Notes: a model not told the origin generated them from the letters alone. Positions 9,360 through 17,844 are shown, counted from the first letter of the stretch. The stretch is DNA of 64,000 nucleotides from an uncultured Oscillospiraceae bacterium (GCA_910578505.1 CAJTPV010000002.1:1-64000); one strand, 5' to 3'. A program made the numbers and translations.

Positions 9360-12300
9360 ATGAAAACCACAGCCATACGGCGCTGGACGGCCCTGCTGCT
9401 GACGCTGGTCCTGGCGCTGAGTCTGACCGTCCCGGCCCTGGCGGATGAGGGCGGGGAGCCGACAGACGATAACGACCCGCCCAGCGGCGGAGCCAACACG
9501 GAGATCAGCGTCCGCGACGCTGTTTCCCTCAACCCCGGCGACAGCCTCCTGGTCACCGCCGCGGTGACCGGCAACAACAACGATACCCGCATCTCCTGGA
9601 CCTCTCAGGATAAAAACGTTGTAGCGACCGAGTACAACACCGATACCCTGGCGGATTCCTGCACCCTCCGGGCTCTCAAGCCCGGCGTAACAACGGTGGA
9701 GGTCAAGGCCAGCGACAGCGGCTATAAGCGCACCATCACCGTCACGGTCAACGGGATCTCCCTGCTCAAGGGCAACACCGTCACCGTGCCGGAAAACGGC
9801 AGCGTCTCCTGGGTCCGGGGCGTAGACTATGAGCTCTACGGCACCGCCGCCGAGGAGGGCACCACCGTCAGCCTTGTCAGCGACAAGGGCAACGTCACCG
9901 CCCGTGCCCTGCACAATGTGAACACCGGCAAGGACAACTGGGTCTTCAACGGCATGCGGCAGGGCGGGGCCCACGTCACTGCCCAGGCCCGGACCGCCCA
10001 GGGGGCCAACGCCGGCTCCTCCGTGGAGATCACGGTGACCGTGGAGGAGAACACCGCCACCACCATCACCCCGCCGGGGACCTACAGCACAGCCAATCCC
10101 CTCTGCTTCGCCTCCATCGAGTCCCAGATCGCGGCCCAGTGCCGGGAGATGATCCAGGACGCCAACAACAACCTGGTCTCCATCTCCAATGTCACCGTAT
10201 CCACCACCGAGGGCACCCTCTACCTGGGCTATAAGGACGCGGACAACCCCGGCGCAGGCGTGGGTTCGGGAATGACCTACTACGTGTCCACCTCCGGCGT
10301 GGGGCCCTATTTGAAGGACGTCTATTTCGTGCCCAATCCCCGCTTCACCGGCAGCAAGGCCACCATCACCTTCACCGGCAACAGCGCGGGGGGCCGCACC
10401 TTTAAGGGCAAGATCGCCGTCACCGTCACCGCCGGCAGCGGCGGCGGCACCGCCAGCGTCACCCTCAGCACCGCGGAGAATACGCCGCTGAAGCTGACCG
10501 CCACCCCCTTCTCCACCGCCTTCCGGCAGGTGTCCGGCGGCGCGCCGCTGCACTCCCTCACCTTCTTCCTGCCCTCGGAGTTCCAGGGCACGCTGTACCG
10601 GGACTATGTGGGGGAGAACAACTACGCCGCCAAGCTCACCGCCAGCGACCGCTTTACCCAGAGCGAGCTGAGCCGGGTCACCTTCGTCCCGGCCAAGGGC
10701 TATGTGGGCCCTGTGGTCATCGGCTTCGCCGGGTACACCGCCGCCGGGCAGCGCTACAACGGGCAGCTGACCGTGACGGTCAAGCAGAGCGTGGACGGCG
10801 GCATCACCTACAACGACGGCGGCCTGGGGCAGATCACCTTCAAGGAGTCGGACTTTGAGGACTACTGCCAGCGCCTGACCGGGGGCAAGCTGGGGTGGGT
10901 GTCCTTCACCCTGCCCGCGGCCAGCCAGGGCACGCTGTACTACAACTACGGCGGCGCGGACGCATCCAAGATCATGGTGGGGGACGTCTTCCCCTACCAG
11001 GGCACGCCCAACATCAGCTTTGTCACCATGGTCCCGGCGGACGGCTTCGCCGGCACGGCCAAGATCCTCTTCAACGGCGCCAGTGAGAGCGGCGCGGCCT
11101 TCAGCGGCACCGTGGACGCCAACTTCCAGTCCAGCGGCGTTGGCGGCGGCGGCGGCAGCACCGGCGGCGTCAGCGGCATGGACGTGGTCTACACCTGCCT
11201 GCCCGGCAGCTCTGTAAAGCTGTCGGCCAACGACTTCAACAACCTCAGCCAGTCCCTCACCGGCCAGCGGCTGCACTACATCGCCTTCCAGTCCCTGCCG
11301 GACCACACCCTGGGGGCCCTCTACCACAACCGCACCTCCGCCGGGGCCATCGGCAGCCGGGTCAGCGCGGGGACCAAGTACTTCAACAGCGCCGCGCCCT
11401 ATCTCATGAACCTCTCCTTCTGGGCCACGGAGAGCTTCCATGGGGACGTGGAGATCCCCTTTACCGGCGCGGCGGTCTCCGGCCAGACCTTCAGCGGCTC
11501 GCTGATCATCACCACCGGCGCTACCCACACCTATAACGCCGCCATCACCTACAACACCGCCGGCCGGTCCGCCGCCGCCTTTGTGGCCTCGCAGTTCGAC
11601 GCCCTCTGCCGCACGGCCACCAACTCGGCCCTGAACTACATCCGCTTCACCTCCCTGCCCACGGCCACCCAGGGCAACGTGTACTTTGACTACCAGCGGG
11701 CGGGCACGCCGTCCACCATCACCACCAGCGACAGCTACTATCTCAGCGGCGACCTGTCCATCTCCCGCCTCAGCTTCCTGCCCGCCCCCGGCTTCACGGG
11801 CACGGTGTCCATGGCCTTTACCGGCTGGGCCATCTCCGGGGCCCAGTTCCAGGGCACGGTGCAGGTCAATGTCAGCGGCGGCGTCAGCGGCACCACCGTT
11901 CTCTACACCACCAGCGGCTCCCCGGTGCGCCTGAGCGCCTACGACTTCAGCAACGTGGGCGGCGGCCAGCCGGTGAATATCACCTTTACCAGCATGCCCT
12001 ATGAGACCCAGGGCAAGCTGTACTACCAGTACACTAATCCCACCCACTACAGCTGGCTGGCCACGGCGGGGATGCAGTACGGCCTCAGCTCCGACCCGCT
12101 GCTGGCGAATCTGACCTTCATCCCCAAGGCGGGCTATCAGGGCACGGTAAAGATCCCCTACACGGCCACCAACACCACCGGCGGCACCTACACCGGCGAG
12201 GTGCAGATCGCGGTGGAGCCGTCCACCATCTCCAAGTACTTCAACGACCTCTCCGGCCAGGGCGCGGCCACCGTGGCGGCGGTGGACTTCCTGTACAGCC

Positions 12301-12782
12301 AGGGCGTGGTCAACGGCGTGCGGGAGGGCCAGTACGCGCCGGGCAGCAACATCCGCCGGGGCGACTTCTGCCTGATGCTGTACCGGGCCTTCCAGTTTGA
12401 CTCCGACGGCACCACGGCGGGCTTCCGGGACGTGCCGGACAGCGCCTACTACGCCCAGGCGGTAAACGTGCTGCGCTCCCAGGGCATTGTCATGGGCATC
12501 GGCGGCAACACCTTCAAGCCCAACGACTCCATCTCCCGCCAGGACGCGGCGCTGATGGTCCAGCGCACGCTGAAGGCCGCCGGTCTGAAGGCCGACGACG
12601 GCACGGCGGAGGACCTGGCGGGCTACGGCGACGCCGCCTATGTGGACGCCTACGCCCGCGGCGCGGTGACATGCCTGCTCCAGCAGGGCATTCTGCCCGC
12701 CAACGGCAGCAGCATCTCCCCCAAGGGGAACCTGACCCGCGCCGCCATGGCGGTCCTGCTGCACAGGGCGATGGCGAAGTAA
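9360..12782 (+). CDS. Exported surface protein: Ig-like domain, six long repeats, C-terminal SLH anchor
   Basis: 1140 aa from ATG 9360 (AAAAGGAG upstream). The signal peptide ends near LTVPALADE (about residue 29). A Big2-like Ig domain (about 45-130) holds the motif ISWTSQDKNVVA. Residues about 238-955 are six tandem units of roughly 115 aa sharing a core of LP..QGTLY..Y, a F.P..GF.G strand and a closing TG....G..F.G strand. Three SLH modules close the protein (about 955-1140; RRGDFCLMLYRAF, SISRQDAALMVQRTL, LTRAAMAVLLHRAMAK). The anchor is therefore at the opposite end from the neighbouring SLH protein. Likely a cell-wall-bound structural or adhesive protein. Family of the repeat unit not recognised by name. 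Confidence 0.85.
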   Translation: MKTTAIRRWTALLLTLVLALSLTVPALADEGGEPTDDNDPPSGGANTEISVRDAVSLNPGDSLLVTAAVTGNNNDTRISWTSQDKNVVATEYNTDTLADSCTLRALKPGVTTVEVKASDSGYKRTITVTVNGISLLKGNTVTVPENGSVSWVRGVDYELYGTAAEEGTTVSLVSDKGNVTARALHNVNTGKDNWVFNGMRQGGAHVTAQARTAQGANAGSSVEITVTVEENTATTITPPGTYSTANPLCFASIESQIAAQCREMIQDANNNLVSISNVTVSTTEGTLYLGYKDADNPGAGVGSGMTYYVSTSGVGPYLKDVYFVPNPRFTGSKATITFTGNSAGGRTFKGKIAVTVTAGSGGGTASVTLSTAENTPLKLTATPFSTAFRQVSGGAPLHSLTFFLPSEFQGTLYRDYVGENNYAAKLTASDRFTQSELSRVTFVPAKGYVGPVVIGFAGYTAAGQRYNGQLTVTVKQSVDGGITYNDGGLGQITFKESDFEDYCQRLTGGKLGWVSFTLPAASQGTLYYNYGGADASKIMVGDVFPYQGTPNISFVTMVPADGFAGTAKILFNGASESGAAFSGTVDANFQSSGVGGGGGSTGGVSGMDVVYTCLPGSSVKLSANDFNNLSQSLTGQRLHYIAFQSLPDHTLGALYHNRTSAGAIGSRVSAGTKYFNSAAPYLMNLSFWATESFHGDVEIPFTGAAVSGQTFSGSLIITTGATHTYNAAITYNTAGRSAAAFVASQFDALCRTATNSALNYIRFTSLPTATQGNVYFDYQRAGTPSTITTSDSYYLSGDLSISRLSFLPAPGFTGTVSMAFTGWAISGAQFQGTVQVNVSGGVSGTTVLYTTSGSPVRLSAYDFSNVGGGQPVNITFTSMPYETQGKLYYQYTNPTHYSWLATAGMQYGLSSDPLLANLTFIPKAGYQGTVKIPYTATNTTGGTYTGEVQIAVEPSTISKYFNDLSGQGAATVAAVDFLYSQGVVNGVREGQYAPGSNIRRGDFCLMLYRAFQFDSDGTTAGFRDVPDSAYYAQAVNVLRSQGIVMGIGGNTFKPNDSISRQDAALMVQRTLKAAGLKADDGTAEDLAGYGDAAYVDAYARGAVTCLLQQGILPANGSSISPKGNLTRAAMAVLLHRAMAK
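10072..12220 (+). repeat. Six diverged tandem coding repeats of about 115 codons
   Basis: Within the 1140-aa SLH protein, six consecutive units share the same order of elements: a variable opening strand; an LP/MP..QG.LY turn and aromatic-rich strand; a LtFvP.pGf.G strand; and a final ..G..f.G.v.v.V strand. DNA identity between units is low, so this is an old domain duplication rather than a recent slippage event. Confidence 0.7.
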
Positions 12783-12800
12783 GGAGCGGACAGACTTTTC

Positions 12801-12840
12801 AGAGCCGTCATCCCCGTTGTGGGGTGACGGCTCTGTTTTG
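12801..12840 (+). terminator. Intrinsic terminator after the second SLH gene
   Basis: Perfect 10-base stem AGAGCCGTCA (12801-12810) / TGACGGCTCT (12825-12834), extended inside by CCCC/GGGG pairs, then GTTTTG. Confidence 0.8.
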
Positions 12841-12951
12841 ATTGCAATTTTGTGTCAAACCAGTCAAAAAACGGCAGCGGTAAAATCGCTTCCTCCGCAA
12901 ATACTAGCACCAGCGCGGATATTGCGCGAATTCAGGAAGGAGGAAGATCTG

Positions 12952-13440
12952 ATGAAAAAAGCTGTGATTTTTTTCGCGGCCGCTGTCCTTGTCCTTGCCC
13001 TTGCGGCCTGCGGCAACCGGGACAACAAGAACGGCAATGACAACACCGGCGTCACCACCAACGGAGGCCAGAACAGCGGCTCCGGTACCAACAGCGGCTC
13101 CGGCGCCAACGGCAGCGCGGGTACCAACAGCGGCTCCGGCTTTAACGGCAATGCGGGCGCCAACAGCGGCGCCAACATGGGCACAGCCGGGAACAACGGC
13201 TCCGCAGGCAGCGGCGGCGTATCCAACCGCGGCAACAGCGGTCTCAACGGCAACAACAGCACCGACGGCAGCGGGGACAACAGTCTGGCCAACGACGCCC
13301 GGCGGGCCATGGACGACGTGGGCGGCGCGGTAGACGACCTGCTGGGTACCGGTGAAAACGGCACCGCGGGCCGCACCAGCTTCCAGCGGATGCTGGACAA
13401 CGCCAAGGTCCACGACGCGGACGGCATCCTCACCCGTTAG
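12952..13440 (+). CDS. Low-complexity Gly/Asn/Ser-rich lipoprotein
   Basis: 162 aa from ATG 12952, chosen because AGGAAGGAGGAAG lies just upstream; a longer in-frame extension lacks a binding site. A short signal peptide ends in the lipobox LALAAC with Cys20, so the mature protein should be lipid-anchored outside the membrane. Residues 25-115 are a flexible, repeated spacer made of (T/A)NSGSG-like and NGNAG-like units. A short charged C-terminal region (about 118-162) has the only helix-like content (NDARRAMDDVGGAVDDLLG). Similar tails occur in Clostridia lipoproteins of unknown function. No enzyme signature is visible. Confidence 0.75.
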   Translation: MKKAVIFFAAAVLVLALAACGNRDNKNGNDNTGVTTNGGQNSGSGTNSGSGANGSAGTNSGSGFNGNAGANSGANMGTAGNNGSAGSGGVSNRGNSGLNGNNSTDGSGDNSLANDARRAMDDVGGAVDDLLGTGENGTAGRTSFQRMLDNAKVHDADGILTR

Positions 13441-13476
13441 CACAGCGGCCCCACCGGGCGGCTGCGGCATCCGCTG

Positions 13477-13537
13477 AAAAAAACTGGTACATGCCGGTAA
13501 AGCAGTCAAAACGCTTCACCGGCATGTACCGTTTTTT
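13477..13537. terminator. Bidirectional terminator between lipoprotein and deacetylase genes
   Basis: An 18-base arm at 13486-13503 pairs with 13513-13530 (GGTACATGCCGG...CCGGCATGTACC, one mismatch). It is followed by GTTTTTTA on the plus strand and, on the minus strand, by the complement of AAAAAAA. It can end both convergent genes. Confidence 0.85.
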
Positions 13538-13544
13538 ATGCAGT

Positions 13545-14891
13545 CTACTGGTCCAGCAGCCCCACCACGGTGAGGAAAAACTCCTGATGGGTGAATGCAT
13601 TCCGATTGACCAGCTCCGGCGTCTTGCCCAGCCGGGCGGCGCAGAACTGGGTCAGCTCAGGGCTGGTCACCGGGTCGCCGGGCCGGAAGCGGCCATTCAC
13701 CGCCGCCATCGCGCCGATCTCCACCGCACGGGCCGCCGCCGCCGCGTAGGGGTGCCGGGGCTCCAGGTCCCGGAAGGGGGCCCGCCCCGACCGCACCAGG
13801 GCGATCCGCTGCCGCACCGTCTCCCAGCCGAAGCTCATCATGGCCAGCTCCCCCCGGGTGAGCACGGCGTCGGGCCGGATGGTGTTGTCCTGATAGGCCA
13901 CGCACCACCCACGGCCCAGCAGCCGCCGGGCCGCGGCCCCGGCGCCGCTCTCCGGCGGCACGTCCCGGAAGGGGGACTTCTCCAGCAACTCCGACACCGT
14001 CACGATCCGGTAGCCGTGGTCTGTCAGCAGCTGCAGCTGCTTGTCCAGGCCGTCGGCCACCGGCGTGCGCCGGGCCATGTTGCACCCGTCCTTCTGAAAG
14101 ATGATCTGCCCGCAGAAGGCGTCCGGCGTCTCCAGCAGCAGCCGCTCCATGGGCCGCCACGTGGCCTCCACCTCCGCCTCATAGGTGTCCAGGGGCAGCC
14201 AGCCCGCGCCGTCGAAGCTGGCCGCCATATACTGGTAGCCCAGCAGGGCGTAGGCGTCGTAGCTGGAAAAGCCGCCCCGGATGCCGTCTACATAGTGGGG
14301 GGGACGGGCCAGCCGGATGTGATAGCCCCACTGGGACTCCAGCAGCGCGTGGAGCCGCCGCAGGTCGTCCACCACAGGCTCCAGGCCCCCCAGGTACTTC
14401 CGCTGGCCATATACCAGGGGCTTCCAGCCAAAGAGCACGTGGGAATAGGTGTGGCTGGTGATCTCGTGGCCGCCGGCCAGCAGGCGGGCAATGAGGTCCG
14501 GGCAGTTCACCGCGCCGCCGTGCTTGTCCTGGTGGAAATCCGGGTAGTGGTCATAGGACACGCCGCCCCAGGAGGCGGAGCCGTGCTTGCCCGGCTTGTC
14601 CGGATAGTTGGCGGAGGTGTCCCCCACCACGTCGAAGGTGCCCTTTGCGCCGTAGCGCTCCAGGGTCTCCGCCAGCACCAGCGTCAGGGCCTTGCCCCGG
14701 AAGTGGTCCGGCACCGGGGGCAGGCGGCTGGGGCCGTCGTCAAAGGTCATGGCGCAGATGCGCTCCGCAGTGGCCACCCGCTCAATGCGCCGGACCGGGG
14801 ATAGGAACACAGGGGTGCGCTCCTTGATCTGATCCTGAAAACGGTGCTTCGCTTTTTTGGCTAAGCCAATGCCTTTTGTCACAAGAGACAT
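13545..14891 (-). CDS. NodB-type polysaccharide deacetylase with SLH-like C-terminus
   Basis: 448 aa; ATG at 14891 with AAGGAGG 8 bases upstream, overlapping the preceding PHP gene by 13 bases. Residues 45-300 are a carbohydrate esterase family 4 (NodB) fold: motif 1 TFDDGPS (catalytic base Asp plus metal Asp), motif 2 SHTYSH (the metal-binding H..xxH) and a motif-3-like RPPHY. Residues about 310-448 resemble two SLH modules (SPFRDVPPES...LTRGELAMMSF and PFRDLEPRHPYAAAAARA). No signal peptide is evident at the N-terminus, which is unusual for an SLH-bearing deacetylase. It probably removes an acetyl or formyl group from a cell-wall or capsule sugar; it is the last gene of a coupled operon with a PHP protein and an ATP-grasp enzyme. 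Confidence 0.8.
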   Translation of the reverse strand: MSLVTKGIGLAKKAKHRFQDQIKERTPVFLSPVRRIERVATAERICAMTFDDGPSRLPPVPDHFRGKALTLVLAETLERYGAKGTFDVVGDTSANYPDKPGKHGSASWGGVSYDHYPDFHQDKHGGAVNCPDLIARLLAGGHEITSHTYSHVLFGWKPLVYGQRKYLGGLEPVVDDLRRLHALLESQWGYHIRLARPPHYVDGIRGGFSSYDAYALLGYQYMAASFDGAGWLPLDTYEAEVEATWRPMERLLLETPDAFCGQIIFQKDGCNMARRTPVADGLDKQLQLLTDHGYRIVTVSELLEKSPFRDVPPESGAGAAARRLLGRGWCVAYQDNTIRPDAVLTRGELAMMSFGWETVRQRIALVRSGRAPFRDLEPRHPYAAAAARAVEIGAMAAVNGRFRPGDPVTSPELTQFCAARLGKTPELVNRNAFTHQEFFLTVVGLLDQ

Positions 14892-15625
14892 GAGGGAGAC
14901 CTCCTTGGGTTACAGATATCCAGCGCGGCACAGTAGGCGGCATAGAGGGCCGCCCTGGGCAGGTACTTCCAGCCGGCCCGCCGGGCCTTGGTCCACTGGG
15001 ACAGCCCCTTGCGGAAATGGGGGGTATTGCGGCACAGAACAGCCCTGCCGCCTGCTGCCGCCGCCTGCCGCAGGGCGGGGAGCGTCAGGGCGTCCGCCGT
15101 CAGGACTGTGTAGGCATTGCCCACCTCCGCCGCGTCGTGGGCGTCGCTGCCGCCCACGCAGGGCAGGGCCCACCGGCGGGCAAGGCCGGCGGCCTTCTCA
15201 TTGGCGTCCGGGACCTTGAAGGCGGCGCGGGCGTTGGCGGTCTCCACGCCGTCAAAGGCTGCGGCCAGGTCCTCCGGCTTTGCGCCGGGCCTCTGGAAGG
15301 GGTGGGCCAGCACCGCCAGTCCTCCGCAGCGGTGAATCGCCTCCACCGCGGCCTCCGGCGGCGGCAGCGGGCCGGACATGTCCAGGTCCAGGGGCCGCTC
15401 CAGAAACAGGGCCGTGATGTGGCCCGCCTGGGTGGACACCTCGCAGCCGGGGATCAGCAGGACGCCGTCCAGCGCCGCCGGCGCCGGGGTGCAGAGGTTG
15501 TGGTCCGTAACGGCCAGGGCGTGGAGCCCCCGTGCCCTGGCGGCGGCGGCCAGGGCCGGCAGGGCGGAGCGCCCGTCCGGGGAGGCGCTGGTGTGGACAT
15601 GCAGGTCCGCTTTGAACTCGCTCAT
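14879..15625 (-). CDS. PHP-domain metal-dependent phosphoesterase
   Basis: 248 aa; ATG at 15625 overlaps the upstream stop as ATGA, so it is translationally coupled. Metal-binding PHP motifs are in order: DLHVHTSASPDG (residues 6-17), a TDHN (about 41-44), PGCEVST, LAHPFQRP and GGSDAHDAAEVG. This is the short PHP form (COG0613 type), related to PolX/HisN-like phosphatases and the YciV nucleotidase. Those relatives hydrolyse phosphoesters of nucleotides or sugar phosphates. Function in this operon is unknown; a phosphatase acting on the product of the ATP-grasp enzyme is a possibility (inference). Confidence 0.8.
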   Translation of the reverse strand: MSEFKADLHVHTSASPDGRSALPALAAAARARGLHALAVTDHNLCTPAPAALDGVLLIPGCEVSTQAGHITALFLERPLDLDMSGPLPPPEAAVEAIHRCGGLAVLAHPFQRPGAKPEDLAAAFDGVETANARAAFKVPDANEKAAGLARRWALPCVGGSDAHDAAEVGNAYTVLTADALTLPALRQAAAAGGRAVLCRNTPHFRKGLSQWTKARRAGWKYLPRAALYAAYCAALDICNPRRSPSCLL

Positions 15626-16797
15626 GGACGCCGCCCCCTTCGCAGCAGAGAGCCCAGGTACGTCAGGCCGGGCCGGGGGTCCCCCCACTCGAACAGCCCG
15701 TCGGCCACCGCCGGGTTCAGCAGGTCCAGCGCCGCCCTGACCGCCGGCCCCGGCTGGCCCTGCCGGAGACACCCCGCCGCCGACAGCAAATCCGAGGCGG
15801 CAAAGATCATCTTCCGCGGCAGCGGTCCGGCCAGCGCCGGCAGGGGGACGGCGGCGTCCGGATTGCCGCTGTTCCAGGCCAGGGTACACCACAGCAGGGG
15901 GATTCGGCTGCGGGAGACCCGTGTCAGCGGAAACGTCCCCCAGATGCGGGGGTTGGCCTCCAGCAGCCGGGGCGCGCCGCCGGCGTCCTCCTTGAACTCA
16001 AACATGGTCAGGCCCGTCAGCCGGATCTCGGCGGCAAGGCGGGCGGCCATCTCCAGCAGGTCCGGCCGCTCCACGCACCGGCAGCAGGAGGACGGCCCGC
16101 CGGCGGCGGGGTACTCCCGCACGCGCAGGTGGCAGATGGAGGCCAGCACCTCCCCCTCCCAGGCCAGGATGGAGCAGCCCAGCCCCCTGCCGGGCAGCCA
16201 GGTCTGGAGCACAGGCGGCTCCCCGGCCAGGGCGAGAAAGTGGCGGTAGGCCTGTTCCGCCGCCTCCGGCGTACGGGCGACGGCATAGCGGTCCCCGGCG
16301 GACAGCCCCAGCTTCTCCCCGCACACCGGCTTGACGACACAGGGCAAGGGCAGGCGGGCGGCCAGCTGGGGGATCGACTCCTCCGGCCCGCGGGAGAAGC
16401 TCTCCGGCACAGGGATGCCCAGCCGCCGGGCCAGGGCCGCCAGGCGGGTCTTGCTGTTGAGCAGGTCCAGCTGCTCCCGCGACGGGACGCACAGACCGCA
16501 CACAGCGGAAAACCGCTCCGGCTGGCCGGCAATGGCCGCCAGGGTCGCCGCGCCCACAGGCAGCAGGGCGGGGCGGCAGCGGTACTGCCCGCCAACGGCC
16601 CGGCAGAGCCGGACCAGGGCCTCCGGGTAATCCGCATCCGGAAGCCAGACGTGGCGGCCGCTCCAGCGGGAGACGGCCCCCGGCGCGGGACGGCGGCTCT
16701 CCCGCTCACAGGTGATGACGTCCACGCCGGCCTGGCCCAGATCGCGGATCAGGGCCAGGGACATGCGGTAGTGGACGTCGGTGACAATCGTGACCAT
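15622..16797 (-). CDS. ATP-grasp family ligase
   Basis: 391 aa from ATG 16797, preceded by GGGAGG at 9 bases; a longer in-frame start at 16887 has no binding site and lies within the promoter. The N-terminal Rossmann-like part starts TIVTDVHYRMSLALIRDLG; the ATP-grasp region includes LPLPCVVKPVCGE (lysine binding ATP), a lid, MFEFKED and LLEANPRIWGT (the metal-binding Glu/Asn pair). Such enzymes join a carboxylate to an amine through an acylphosphate. The closest pattern is the carnosine-synthase/carbamoyl-phosphate-like group found in wall and capsule clusters. Substrate unknown. First gene of a three-gene coupled operon, with its own promoter at 16859-16887. Confidence 0.75.
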   Translation of the reverse strand: MVTIVTDVHYRMSLALIRDLGQAGVDVITCERESRRPAPGAVSRWSGRHVWLPDADYPEALVRLCRAVGGQYRCRPALLPVGAATLAAIAGQPERFSAVCGLCVPSREQLDLLNSKTRLAALARRLGIPVPESFSRGPEESIPQLAARLPLPCVVKPVCGEKLGLSAGDRYAVARTPEAAEQAYRHFLALAGEPPVLQTWLPGRGLGCSILAWEGEVLASICHLRVREYPAAGGPSSCCRCVERPDLLEMAARLAAEIRLTGLTMFEFKEDAGGAPRLLEANPRIWGTFPLTRVSRSRIPLLWCTLAWNSGNPDAAVPLPALAGPLPRKMIFAASDLLSAAGCLRQGQPGPAVRAALDLLNPAVADGLFEWGDPRPGLTYLGSLLRRGRRP

Positions 16798-16858
16798 ACA
16801 GGGGACCTCCCGGTGGGTATCAGGATCGGGCAGGCCTGCTTTGCCGCCCATTGGTGGT

Positions 16859-16887
16859 AGTATACTACAAAAAGCGCCCATGGACAA
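16859..16887 (-). promoter_or_regulatory. Sigma-A promoter of the ATP-grasp/PHP/deacetylase operon
   Basis: On the minus strand TTGTCC (16887-16882) and TATACT (16864-16859) are separated by exactly 17 bases. The -10 sits inside the 12-base palindrome GTAGTATACTAC, which could also be an operator. Confidence 0.65.
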
Positions 16888-16970
16888 GGGCGGACCAAGA
16901 AAAAATGCTGTCCGAGCAGGTGGGGAGGACCCCTCCGCCCGCTCAGGAGGAGGAACGCTCTTCCTGTACG

Positions 16971-17022
16971 GATAAAAGCGCGCCGCCTCCCGTGACCGGA
17001 ATCTGTCACAGGGAGGCGGCGC
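16971..17022 (-). terminator. Terminator of the polyferredoxin gene
   Basis: A long stem, GCGCCGCCTCCC-GTGAC pairing with GTCAC-GGGAGGCGGCGC (16980-17022, one bulge), is followed on the minus strand by CGCTTTTATC. It lies 19 bases beyond the ferredoxin stop. Confidence 0.8.
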
Positions 17023-17040
17023 ACACAGCGCGCTATGTAC

Positions 17041-17430
17041 TTATTTTTCCTCCACAGCCAGGATGCCCATGGGACACGCCTTCGCGCAGATGCCGCAGGC
17101 AATGCACTTGCTGGGGGTCTTGGCCTCAGGGGCCATGACCATAACGTGCATGGGGCAGGCCTCCACGCACTTGCCGCAGCCGACACACTTCTTCTTGTCG
17201 ATCATGTACACGCCCTTGGCATTCTGGGAGATGGCGCCCTCGGGGCAGGTGCGGGCGCACTTGCCGCACATGATGCAGCTGTTGACCTTCGGCTCGCCGT
17301 CCGGCTTGGCGGTGATGCGGATGCAGCTCAGATCGGGGTCAAACTTTTTGTAAAAAGCTTCCGAACACGCTCTTACACAGGACAGGCACGCCTTGCAGGG
17401 GTACTCTTTGCTTACGGTTAATTTTTTCAT
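17041..17430 (-). CDS. Small polyferredoxin (multiple [4Fe-4S] clusters)
   Basis: 129 aa from ATG 17430, chosen for its GGAGG at 10 bases; a longer form from 17496 has no binding site. Four cysteine groups are visible: CKACLSCVRAC, CIMCGKCARTCP, CVGCGKCVEACP and CIACGICAKACP, enough for up to four cubane clusters (two classic pairs). Charged and small, with no membrane segment: a cytosolic electron carrier. It is monocistronic (own terminator), so the partner enzyme cannot be told from the context. Confidence 0.85.
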   Translation of the reverse strand: MKKLTVSKEYPCKACLSCVRACSEAFYKKFDPDLSCIRITAKPDGEPKVNSCIMCGKCARTCPEGAISQNAKGVYMIDKKKCVGCGKCVEACPMHVMVMAPEAKTPSKCIACGICAKACPMGILAVEEK

Positions 17431-17561
17431 TTGAAGAAAGCCTCCAATACTGAATGATTCTTCTTCTATCCTACCAGATGTATTGTTAAATTGCAAACAA
17501 TATTTTTGGGTTTGAAGAAATTTCTTTGGGCGAACTGTTCCAACCCGTTATTATGATTACC

Positions 17562-17652
17562 GGCAAGAAGAAATGACCGCCCCCTGGTACGGATAGCGGT
17601 CATTTCATAATTCGTACTAAGGGCTAACCGCTTGTCGCGGCGCTCCTTCTGT
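17562..17652 (-). ncRNA. Candidate small RNA, copy A of a tandem promoter-hairpin cassette
   Basis: A consensus promoter at 17687-17659 (minus strand) would start a transcript near 17652. The transcript carries CGACAAGCGGTTAG, then an 11-base perfect stem GAAATGACCGC (17570-17580) / GCGGTCATTTC (17596-17606), followed on the minus strand by TTCTTG. No good open reading frame is inside. On the other strand the same DNA ends in CCGC-TTGTC-GCGG then CTTCTGTTTTTTT, a plus-strand terminator. So two converging RNAs would overlap here, as in type I toxin-antitoxin antisense RNAs. No intact hydrophobic toxin ORF is visible to the left. Confidence 0.5.
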
Positions 17653-17658
17653 TTTTTT

Positions 17659-17687
17659 ATTATACGTACCCGCTGCCTCTCTGTCAA
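17659..17687 (-). promoter_or_regulatory. Consensus sigma-A promoter, cassette A
   Basis: TTGACA (17687-17682) and TATAAT (17664-17659) with a 17-base spacer, both perfect matches to consensus. Confidence 0.85.
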
Positions 17688-17720
17688 TCCACGGTTGTTG
17701 GAGTCTGTTATCAGATTTTC

Positions 17721-17809
17721 AGCAAGAGGAAATGACCGCCCCCAGCCACGGATAGCGGTCATTTCGATGACTTAATCCGGGACTAACCGCTTGTCGCAGC
17801 GCCCCCTCT
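17721..17809 (-). ncRNA. Candidate small RNA, copy B of the tandem cassette
   Basis: Second copy, 159 bases from the first, with the same parts: consensus promoter, CGACAAGCGGTTAG, and the identical stem GAAATGACCGC (17729-17739) / GCGGTCATTTC (17755-17765). Loop and flanks have diverged while stem, promoter and ACAAGCGGTTAG are kept. This argues that the RNA, not a protein, is conserved. A possible toxin remnant on the plus strand would end ...FSKRK just before the stem, but no start codon with a binding site is seen. Confidence 0.5.
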
Positions 17810-17815
17810 GTTTTT

Positions 17816-17844
17816 ATTATACGTACCCGACGCCCTTTTGTCAA
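17816..17844 (-). promoter_or_regulatory. Consensus sigma-A promoter, cassette B
   Basis: TTGACA (17844-17839) and TATAAT (17821-17816) with a 17-base spacer; the spacer ends in GGGTACG exactly as in copy A. Confidence 0.85.

Noticed and set aside
2229..12764. Very long open frames on the minus strand opposite the two SLH genes (1314 and 1278 codons, and one of 679)
   Set aside because: They are antisense to genes with signal peptide, SLH modules and ribosome binding sites. High GC at third positions keeps stops rare on the opposite strand. Their translations are low-complexity (Gly/Val/Leu/His) without domains.
13060..13270. Repetitive stretch that could be taken for a CRISPR or satellite repeat
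   Set aside because: It is in frame in a lipoprotein gene and codes for Gly/Asn/Ser units of varying length; there are no constant-length spacers.
17466..17762. 98-codon minus-strand frame across the tandem small-RNA cassettes
   Set aside because: It is made of the two repeated units read in frame, has no ribosome binding site and runs through hairpins and promoters; the RNA reading explains conservation better.
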